From Arenimonas sp. (GTDB lineage Bacteria; Pseudomonadota; Gammaproteobacteria; Xanthomonadales; Xanthomonadaceae), in assembly GCA_003497545.1 (NCBI GenBank), contig DNNT01000157.1:1-5162 (forward strand): a DNA stretch of 5,162 nucleotides. Reading direction: 5' to 3'. Below, one piece after another: positions 1 through 5,162 of the stretch; position 1 is the first letter of the stretch; every line of letters starts with the position of its first letter. The notes under the pieces are model-generated. The model had not been told where the DNA came from. It worked only from the letters and a program-made list of their open reading frames with translations, and did not search any database. The position numbers and the translations under genes are program-made.

Positions 1-1
1 C

Positions 2-1618
2 AAGCGCGAGCCGGTGAAGATCGAGCCGCCGCCCAAGCCCGTCATCGAAAAATCCGAACGCGCCCAGCGCGAGCAGCAGATCCCGCTGTTCAACGCCGCG
101 GGCGGCGAGGGCCTGCCGCCGCTGTCGCTGCTCGACGACCCCAAGGAGCAGCCCAAGGGGTATTCCGAGGAGACCCTGGAAACCCTGTCGCGCCAGATCG
201 AGTTCAAGCTCAAGGACTTCCGGGTCGAAGTGCAGGTGGTCGGCGCCTATCCGGGCCCGGTGATCACCCGCTTCGAGATGGAGCCGGCGCCGGGCGTGAA
301 GGGCAGCCAGATCAGCTCGCTCGACAAGGACATCGCCCGCGGCCTGAGCGTGAAGTCGGTGCGCGTGGTCGACGTCATCCCGGGCAAGTCGGTGGTGGGC
401 CTGGAAATCCCCAACTCGCACCGCGAAACCATCTACCTCAGCGAAATCCTGCGCTCCAAGGAATACGACAAGCTGGCCTCGCCGCTGGCCATGGCGCTGG
501 GCAAGGACATCGCCGGCCGCCCGGTGGTGGTCGACCTGGCCCGCATGCCGCACCTGCTGGTGGCCGGCACCACCGGCTCGGGCAAGTCGGTGGGCGTGAA
601 CGCCATGGTCCTGAGCCTGCTCTACAAGAGCAGCGCCAAGGACGTGCGCATGCTGATGATCGACCCGAAGATGCTGGAGCTGTCGGTCTACCAGAACATC
701 CCGCACCTGCTGGCGCCGGTGGTCACCGACATGAAGGAGGCCGCCAACGGCCTGCGCTGGTGCGTGGCCGAGATGGAGCGCCGCTACAAGCTGATGAGCG
801 CCGTGGGCGTGCGCAACCTGGCCGGCTTCAACCGCAAGGTGAAGGACGCCCAGGACGCCGGCCAGCCGCTGATGGACCCGCTGTTCCGCCCCAACCCCGA
901 CCTGGGCGAAGTGCCGCGCCCGCTCGAGGCGCTGCCCTACATCGTCGTGTTCATCGACGAATTCGCCGACATGATGATGATCGTCGGCAAGAAGGTCGAA
1001 GAGCTCATCGCCCGCCTGGCGCAGAAGGCCCGCGCCGCCGGCATCCACCTGATCCTGGCCACCCAGCGCCCCTCGGTGGACGTGATCACCGGCCTGATCA
1101 AGGCCAACATCCCGACCCGCATCGCCTTCCAGGTGAGCTCGAAGATCGACTCGCGCACGATTCTCGACCAATCGGGCGCGGAAACCCTGCTGGGCAACGG
1201 CGACATGCTCTACCTGCCGCCCGGCACCGCCATGCCCGAGCGCGTGCACGGCGCCTTCGTCAGCGACGACGAGGTGCACCGCGTGGTGGCCCACCTGCGC
1301 CAGAACAGCTCCGGCCCCGATTACATCGAGGGCGTGCTGGAGGAAGTGCAGTCCATGGGCGACGGCGTGGTCATCGGCCCCACCGGCCTGCCGGAATCCG
1401 GCGGTGGCGCCGGCGACGAGTCCGACCCGCTGTACGACGAGGCGGTGAAGGTGGTCACCGAAACCCGCCGCGCCTCCATTTCCGGCGTGCAGCGGCGCCT
1501 GAAGATCGGCTACAACCGCGCCGCCCGCCTGATCGAGGCCATGGAAGCCGCCGGCATCGTCACGCCGCCGGAACACAACGGCGACCGCCAGGTCATCGCC
1601 CCGCCGCCGCCGCGCTGA
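2..1618 (+). CDS. ftsK: DNA translocase FtsK, C-terminal motor and gamma domain (5' partial)
   Basis: Septum-anchored ATP-driven double-stranded DNA pump that clears the chromosome terminus at division and activates XerCD recombination at dif. The frame is open to the left edge, so the GTG at 14 is internal; the membrane segments and most of the linker lie outside. Numbering from GTG 14 as residue 1: the alpha domain is about residues 50-150. The beta RecA-like domain follows, with Walker A GTTGSGKS at 185-192 (Lys191), Walker B FIDEF with Asp315-Glu316, the LATQRPS motif around 348-354, and [13 protein letters not shown] at 385-397. The gamma winged helix is 470-534. Gamma keeps Asn501, Arg505 and Glu508, with the same spacing as E. 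coli Asn1296, Arg1300 and Glu1303, which read KOPS DNA. The ending APPPPR resembles the E. coli APPPFD end. All motor motifs are intact. A SpoIIIE/SftA-type paralogue is less likely given the gamma match and the lolA-rarA neighbours. Confidence 0.97.
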   Translation, partial: KREPVKIEPPPKPVIEKSERAQREQQIPLFNAAGGEGLPPLSLLDDPKEQPKGYSEETLETLSRQIEFKLKDFRVEVQVVGAYPGPVITRFEMEPAPGVKGSQISSLDKDIARGLSVKSVRVVDVIPGKSVVGLEIPNSHRETIYLSEILRSKEYDKLASPLAMALGKDIAGRPVVVDLARMPHLLVAGTTGSGKSVGVNAMVLSLLYKSSAKDVRMLMIDPKMLELSVYQNIPHLLAPVVTDMKEAANGLRWCVAEMERRYKLMSAVGVRNLAGFNRKVKDAQDAGQPLMDPLFRPNPDLGEVPRPLEALPYIVVFIDEFADMMMIVGKKVEELIARLAQKARAAGIHLILATQRPSVDVITGLIKANIPTRIAFQVSSKIDSRTILDQSGAETLLGNGDMLYLPPGTAMPERVHGAFVSDDEVHRVVAHLRQNSSGPDYIEGVLEEVQSMGDGVVIGPTGLPESGGGAGDESDPLYDEAVKVVTETRRASISGVQRRLKIGYNRAARLIEAMEAAGIVTPPEHNGDRQVIAPPPPR

Positions 1619-1640
1619 GCCGCGCACAAGCGCGGTTCAG
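1615..1640 (+). terminator. Strong hairpin spanning the ftsK stop codon
   Basis: An 11-base-pair stem (1615-1625 with 1630-1640) closes a four-base ACAA loop. All pairs are Watson-Crick except G1619 with U1636, a wobble that pairs in plus-strand RNA but would be an A-C mismatch in minus-strand RNA, so the structure favours the ftsK transcript. The TGA (1616-1618) is inside the 5' arm. No T-run follows (the next bases are GC-rich), so this is not a canonical intrinsic terminator. It could be an attenuator, a 3'-end stabiliser protecting upstream RNA, or a Rho-related end. The fold is read directly from the bases; the role is inferred. Confidence 0.5.
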
Positions 1641-1649
1641 GCGCCCGCG

Positions 1650-1660
1650 GCAAGACTTGC
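1650..1660. repeat. Short perfect palindrome in the ftsK-lolA gap
   Basis: GCAAG and CTTGC flank a single central A, giving a perfect 11-base inverted repeat 26 bases upstream of the lolA ATG. It could be a small operator half-site pair or chance. The gap 1619-1686 otherwise holds the ftsK-end hairpin; no convincing -35/-10 pair or Shine-Dalgarno sequence is visible ahead of lolA. Confidence 0.25.
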
Positions 1661-1686
1661 ACACAACCCCAACACCGGTCCCGCCC

Positions 1687-2334
1687 ATGCGCCTGTTCCT
1701 GTTGTCCTGCCTCCTGGTCGCCGCCCCGCTGGCCCACGCCGGCGCCCGCGAAAAGCTCGACGCCTTCAGCGGCGGCGTGCAGGGCCTGTCCGCGCAGTTC
1801 CAGCAGCGCGTGTACGACCCGGAAGGCCGGATGACGGAGTCGTCCAGCGGCTCGGTGGCGCTCAAGGCGCCGCGGCAGTTCCGCTGGGAGTACACCCAGC
1901 CCTTCCCGCAGCTGATCGTGGCCGACGGCGACCACATCTGGATCCACGACCCCGACCTCGAGCAGGTCAACGTGCGCAACCAGAGCTACGAGGAGCAGGT
2001 GAGCCCGCTGGCCGTGCTGATCGACCCGGCCGAGCTCGACCGCCAGTTCAAGGTGACGGACGGCGGCGCCGGCCAGGGCCTGGAATGGCTGGAACTCACC
2101 CCGCGCAAGCCCGACGACGCGCCCTTCGAGCGCGCCCGCCTGGGCTTCGACGCCGCCGGCCTGGCTACCATGGAAATGCACGACGGCCTGGGCCAGCGCA
2201 CCGAGGTGCGTTTCACCGGCTGGAGGCGCAATCCGGCCTTCGCCGCGGGCACCTTCGCCTTCACCCCGCCGCCGGGCACCGACGTGGTGGGCGAGGTGAG
2301 CGAGAGCGCCGAGGTCATTCCCCTCGCCGAGTGA
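1687..2334 (+). CDS. lolA: Outer-membrane lipoprotein carrier protein LolA
   Basis: Periplasmic chaperone that takes mature lipoproteins from the inner-membrane LolCDE transporter and hands them to LolB at the outer membrane. The 215-residue product is close to the 203 of E. coli. It begins with a Sec-type signal: Arg2, a hydrophobic core at about 3-16, and probable cleavage after Ala-His-Ala at 18. Family landmarks follow: FQQRV around 38-42, FRWEYTQP at 65-72, IVADGDHIWIHDPDLEQV at about 76-93, and GQRTEVRF with a FTFTPP-like FAFTPPPGTDVV end. The position of E. coli Arg43 (KRP) is Ala61 here (KAP). The ATG at 1687 is chosen because the signal peptide starts there. A TTG at 1657 is in frame but would add a ten-residue Pro/Thr-rich extension before it. 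No clear ribosome-binding site is visible. It lies 68 bases after ftsK and 22 before rarA. Confidence 0.95.
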   Translation: MRLFLLSCLLVAAPLAHAGAREKLDAFSGGVQGLSAQFQQRVYDPEGRMTESSSGSVALKAPRQFRWEYTQPFPQLIVADGDHIWIHDPDLEQVNVRNQSYEEQVSPLAVLIDPAELDRQFKVTDGGAGQGLEWLELTPRKPDDAPFERARLGFDAAGLATMEMHDGLGQRTEVRFTGWRRNPAFAAGTFAFTPPPGTDVVGEVSESAEVIPLAE

Positions 2335-2344
2335 GCGGGCGGAT

Positions 2345-2350
2345 TAGAAT
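2345..2350 (+). promoter_or_regulatory. Possible -10 element for a leaderless rarA transcript
   Basis: TAGAAT differs from the sigma-70 -10 consensus TATAAT at one base and ends six bases before the rarA GTG, so transcription would begin at or within a base or so of the start codon. No good -35 hexamer sits 16-18 bases upstream, inside the end of lolA, and no extended TGn is present. In such GC-rich DNA an AT-rich hexamer stands out, but the call is tentative. It also supplies the in-frame TAG (2345-2347) that bounds rarA upstream. Confidence 0.3.
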
Positions 2351-2356
2351 GCGGGC

Positions 2357-3697
2357 GTGACCCGCAAGAAACCCGCCAGCGACTCCCTGTTCCAGCCGCC
2401 CGAGGGCCTCAAGCCCCTGGCCGAGCGCATGCGCCCGGCCACGCTGGACGACATGGTAGGCCAGCGCCGGCTGCTCGCGCCGGGCAGCGCGCTGCGGCGC
2501 GCGGTGGAAGCCGGCAACGTGCACTCGATGATCCTCTGGGGCCCGCCGGGCTGCGGCAAGACCACGCTGGCGCTGCTGCTGGCGCGTTACGCCGAGGCCG
2601 AGTTCGTGGCCATTTCCGCCGTGCTGTCGGGCCTGCCCGAAGTGCGCCAGGTGCTGGCCGCGGCCGGCGAGCGTTTCGCGCAGGGCCGGCGCACGGTGCT
2701 GTTCGTGGACGAGGTGCACCGCTTCAACAAGACCCAGCAGGACGCCTTCCTGCCGCACATCGAGCGCGGCAGCATCCTGTTCGTCGGCGCCACCACGGAA
2801 AACCCCAGCTTCGAGCTCAACTCGGCGCTGCTCTCGCGCTGCCGCGTGCACGTGCTGGAAGCGGTGTCGGTGGACGACATCGTCGAAGCGCTGCGCCGCG
2901 CCCTGGCCGATGAAACGCGGGGCCTGGGCGGGCAGGGCGTGCGCGCTTCCGACGAGCGCCTGCGCGACATCGCCGGCGCCGCCGACGGCGACGTGCGCCG
3001 CGCCCTGACCCTGCTCGAGATCGCCGCCGAGCTGGCCGCCGACGAAGGCGGCGAAGTCACCGAGGCCACCCTGGCCCAGGTGCTGGCCGACCGCACGCGC
3101 CGCTTCGACAAGCAGGGCGAGCAGTTCTACGACCAGATCTCGGCCCTGCACAAATCCATGCGCAGTTCGAACCCCGACGCCGCGCTGTACTGGTTCACGC
3201 GCATGCTCGACGGCGGCTGCGACCCGGTCTACCTGGCGCGCCGGCTCACCCGCATGGCGGTCGAAGACGTCGGCCTGGCCGACCCGCGCGCCCTGCAGAT
3301 GGCCATCGAAGCCTGGGAAGCCTACGAGCGCCTGGGCAGCCCGGAAGGCGACCTGGCGCTGGCGCAGCTGGTGATCTACCTGGCCAGCACCGCCAAGTCG
3401 AACGCCGCCTACACCGCCTTCAAGGCCGCCCAGGCCGACGTGCGCGAGGCCGGAACGCTCGAGGTGCCGATGCACCTGCGCAACGCGCCGACCAAACTCA
3501 TGAAGCAGCTCGGCTACGGCACCGGCTACCAGTACGACCACGACGCGCCCGACGGCGTGGCGCTGGGCCAGACCGGTTTCCCCGACGCCATGGGCGAGCG
3601 CGTGTATTACGAGCCGGTCGAGCGCGGCCTCGAGATCAAGCTCAAGGAAAAGCTCGACCGCCTGCGCGCCGCCCGCGCCGCCGCCCGCAGGCCCTGA
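2357..3697 (+). CDS. rarA: Replication-associated recombination protein RarA (MgsA), AAA+ ATPase
   Basis: Clamp-loader-like AAA+ ATPase of the RarA/Mgs1/WRNIP1 family; homologues act at stalled forks and gaps with SSB and RecA, in the cytoplasm. At 446 residues it matches the E. coli protein (447). Domains: an N-terminal stretch with ERMRPATLDDMVGQ at about 23-36; Walker A GPPGCGKT at 62-69 (Lys68); Walker B LFVDE with Asp118-Glu119 followed by HRFNKTQQDAF; sensor 1 TTEN with Asn149; arginine finger Arg161 in SRC; sensor 2 GDVRR at 211-215; and the C-terminal oligomerisation domain from about 256 to 425, with LHKSMRSSNPDAALYW and RNAPTKLMKQLGYG. All ATPase residues are present. GTG 2357 is the only start able to give the full N-terminus, because TAG at 2345 closes the frame and no other start lies between. 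No Shine-Dalgarno sequence is visible. The end is Ala/Arg-rich. Confidence 0.96.
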   Translation: MTRKKPASDSLFQPPEGLKPLAERMRPATLDDMVGQRRLLAPGSALRRAVEAGNVHSMILWGPPGCGKTTLALLLARYAEAEFVAISAVLSGLPEVRQVLAAAGERFAQGRRTVLFVDEVHRFNKTQQDAFLPHIERGSILFVGATTENPSFELNSALLSRCRVHVLEAVSVDDIVEALRRALADETRGLGGQGVRASDERLRDIAGAADGDVRRALTLLEIAAELAADEGGEVTEATLAQVLADRTRRFDKQGEQFYDQISALHKSMRSSNPDAALYWFTRMLDGGCDPVYLARRLTRMAVEDVGLADPRALQMAIEAWEAYERLGSPEGDLALAQLVIYLASTAKSNAAYTAFKAAQADVREAGTLEVPMHLRNAPTKLMKQLGYGTGYQYDHDAPDGVALGQTGFPDAMGERVYYEPVERGLEIKLKEKLDRLRAARAAARRP

Positions 3698-3705
3698 CTC
3701 AGGGC
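3691..3705. terminator. Palindrome shared by two convergent stop codons
   Basis: A perfect 15-base inverted repeat, seven-base arms GCCCTGA and TCAGGGC around a single C. As RNA it could form a six-pair GC-rich stem with a three-base loop on either strand. It contains the rarA TGA (3695-3697) and, on the other strand, the TGA of the peptidase gene (3699-3701). No T-run follows in either direction, so it is at best a weak bidirectional terminator. The symmetry is certain; the function is inferred. Confidence 0.35.
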
Positions 3706-5162
3706 GCCACGTCGGTGCGCATCACCGGGTAGAGCCGGAAGCGTTCGTCCCAGGACGAATGCCGGCGGTAGAAGAACTCCAGCCGCGCCTGCGGATCGGC
3801 GGCGAAGGCCGGGTCGTACTGCAGGCGCCTGGCGAAGGCCGCCGCGAGCGCGGGGTCTTCCGCCAGCATCTTGCGGGCCACGTCCTCGGCCACGTAGTCC
3901 TCCATGTATTCCTTGCGCTCGAAGGCGTTGTTGAATTCGCCCCAGGCCAGCAGGGAGTCCGGCGCCTTGGGTTCCAGCATCGCCATCACCAGGCGCGCGC
4001 CGGGCTGGCGCAGCGGCACGTAGAGCGAACCGGCGGGGATGTGGCGGGTTTCCCTGGCCCAGTCGCCGGTGACGGCGAGGGTCTGGTGGCCTTCGACCGA
4101 GCCGGCGGAGAGCCGGGTGGTTTCGGCGCGGAAGACTTCGACGTCGCGTTTGCCGCCATTGGCGATTTCGCGGAACTGCACGCCGTGCAGGCGCAGCTTC
4201 GCGCCCACGAAGGCGGCGTGTTCGGCCGGCACGATATAGCCTGCGGCCGGCGCGGCGACAGTAACGCTCGGCTGCACGTCGTCGCGCAGCGGGATGCGCC
4301 AGACCTGCGGCGTGGTTTCGTCGTAGCGGGTCATCAGCGCGCCGGAGATTTCCGAGGGCGTGCGGGTGTAGGCGTAACCGCGGAAGTCGATCAGGCGTGC
4401 TTCCGGGCCCGCGGTGAAGGCCAGCGGCTGCGGGGCGCCATCGGGCGCGCCGGCGCGGGCGTCGGCCTCGCGGGCCAGGCGCTGCCAGGCCCGGCCGTTC
4501 GCGGCGAGGCGCTCGAGCACCGACACCACCGTGTTGCGGGTGATGCGCACGCGGTGCGGGTATTCGCGCCACGAATGGGTTTCCACCAGCATGGCCAGCC
4601 GGTTGCGCAGCCAGAAATAGCCGGTGGAAAAACGCGGCGGCGCCACGCCGTCGGCGAAGCCCGAGCTCGGGTCGTCGGAGACCACGAAGGAGGGATAGAA
4701 GGGCAGGGGCAGCGAGCCCTGCTTTTCCAGGTCGGCGATGACGCCGTCGCGCCAGGCGCGGCCGGCCTCGCGCAGGGCCGGGTCGCCGGCGTGCACGGGT
4801 TCCACCTGGATGGAGATGTCGTGTTCGAACTGGGCGCCGTCGGTGGCGTGCAGGTCCACCACCGCCAGCGGGTTCCAGGCCTGCACCAGGCCCAGCATGG
4901 CCTGCATTTCGGGCGAGTCGGCCTTGAGGTAGTCGCGGTTGAGGTTGTAGTTCTGCGCCGTGGTGCGCCAGCCCATTTCCACCGGGCCGCGCTGGTTGGG
5001 GCGGTTCCAGGGGCCGAAGCGCTCGTGGCCGTCCACGTTGAAGACCGGCACGAACACCAGCACCAGCTTGTCGAGCGCGCCCTGGGCGGCCTTGCCTTCC
5101 AGCACTTCGCGAAGGGCCAGGAAACCGGCGTCCTTGCCGTCGATCTCACCGGCGTGGATGCC
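3699..5162 (-). CDS. M14 family zinc carboxypeptidase (5' partial, N-terminus outside window)
   Basis: Zinc metallopeptidase of the carboxypeptidase A clan, expected to remove C-terminal residues or hydrolyse peptide-like amides; the substrate is unknown. The frame is open to the right edge, so GTG 5105 is internal. Counting from codon 5162-5160 as residue 1 (487 residues visible): zinc ligands His3 and Glu6 in HAGE; NVDG at 42-45; the NRD at 75-77, equivalent to the substrate-binding Asn-Arg pair; third zinc ligand His105 in DLHATDG; and probable catalytic base Glu194 in LVETHS. About 260 residues follow the catalytic domain, with GYIVP at 308-312, VPLRQPG at 382-388 and SSWDERF near the end; I cannot name this region. 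Related proteins usually carry an export signal, which would be outside the window. The gene is convergent with rarA and one base away, so it is not part of that operon. Family call is secure, subfamily and substrate are not. Confidence 0.9.
   Translation of the reverse strand, partial: GIHAGEIDGKDAGFLALREVLEGKAAQGALDKLVLVFVPVFNVDGHERFGPWNRPNQRGPVEMGWRTTAQNYNLNRDYLKADSPEMQAMLGLVQAWNPLAVVDLHATDGAQFEHDISIQVEPVHAGDPALREAGRAWRDGVIADLEKQGSLPLPFYPSFVVSDDPSSGFADGVAPPRFSTGYFWLRNRLAMLVETHSWREYPHRVRITRNTVVSVLERLAANGRAWQRLAREADARAGAPDGAPQPLAFTAGPEARLIDFRGYAYTRTPSEISGALMTRYDETTPQVWRIPLRDDVQPSVTVAAPAAGYIVPAEHAAFVGAKLRLHGVQFREIANGGKRDVEVFRAETTRLSAGSVEGHQTLAVTGDWARETRHIPAGSLYVPLRQPGARLVMAMLEPKAPDSLLAWGEFNNAFERKEYMEDYVAEDVARKMLAEDPALAAAFARRLQYDPAFAADPQARLEFFYRRHSSWDERFRLYPVMRTDVAP

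Noticed and set aside
760..1686. The long open stretch in the lolA frame upstream of the lolA ATG, within ftsK.
   Set aside because: It is Arg/Pro/His-rich and overlaps conserved ftsK codons; only the part from 1687 carries a signal peptide and LolA motifs, so a fused longer protein is not credible.
1702..1713. A lipobox-like LLSC in the LolA signal sequence that might make it a lipoprotein.
   Set aside because: The Cys is residue 8, too early for a lipoprotein signal peptide, and a good signal peptidase I site (AHA at 16-18) follows; LolA is a soluble periplasmic protein.
1510..2181. A 223-codon minus-strand open frame across the ftsK end and lolA.
   Set aside because: It spans two recognised genes and their gap, has no recognisable motif, and reads as a compositional shadow.
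2325..2341. A possible hairpin at the end of lolA (CGCC with GGCG).
   Set aside because: Only four base pairs with a nine-base loop and no T-run; expected by chance in GC-rich DNA.
2315..3541. A 408-codon open frame on the minus strand opposite rarA, and a 174-codon one at 2587-3111.
   Set aside because: Its composition (Ala, Arg, Gly, Val, His, Gln) is that of the antisense shadow of a GC-rich gene; rarA on the plus strand matches a known family from end to end with all motifs intact.
3607..4572. A 321-codon minus-strand frame, and another at 4391-5149, overlapping the peptidase gene.
   Set aside because: Both are out of frame with the M14 motifs and are dominated by Arg/Ala/Pro or Trp/Thr/Pro, as expected for GC-rich shadows.
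1..5162. Mobile elements, CRISPR arrays, tRNA genes, riboswitches or a hidden defence system.
   Set aside because: No transposase or integrase, no spaced direct repeats, no tRNA-like cloverleaf and no defence-type domain was recognised; nearly all bases belong to four ordinary genes.

Overview
The window looks like chromosomal housekeeping DNA from a high-GC gammaproteobacterium (GC roughly two thirds or more, judged by eye). Protein flavour points towards the Xanthomonadales/Lysobacterales (Xanthomonas, Lysobacter or Luteimonas-like relatives). The main support is the LolA sequence, with PRQFRWEY and GQRT...F.GW.RNPAFAA segments that I recall from xanthomonad LolA, and the gene order ftsK-lolA-rarA. 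The genus cannot be fixed from this sequence.

Layout: (1) 2-1618, plus strand: the C-terminal motor of the DNA translocase FtsK, with its 5' part outside the window. (2) 1619-1686: a 68-base gap that opens with a strong hairpin built around the ftsK stop codon. (3) 1687-2334, plus: lolA, the periplasmic lipoprotein carrier. (4) 2335-2356: a 22-base gap with a -10-like hexamer. (5) 2357-3697, plus: rarA (mgsA), an AAA+ ATPase of replication-fork maintenance, starting with GTG. (6) 3699-5162, minus: a zinc carboxypeptidase of the M14 family, convergent with rarA, with one base between the two stop codons and its 5' part outside the window.

ftsK, lolA and rarA are adjacent in E. coli too, where serS follows. 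They do not form one pathway: FtsK resolves and segregates chromosome termini, LolA carries lipoproteins to the outer membrane, and RarA acts at stalled forks. Here the expected next gene is absent and an unrelated exported-type peptidase lies convergent. No mobile element, CRISPR array, tRNA or rRNA was recognised.

I found no undescribed system. The observations worth a second look are small: hairpins or palindromes that include stop codons (ftsK; rarA with the peptidase), a possible leaderless rarA transcript, loss in LolA of the residue equivalent to E. coli Arg43, and an uncharacterised C-terminal half of the M14 peptidase.
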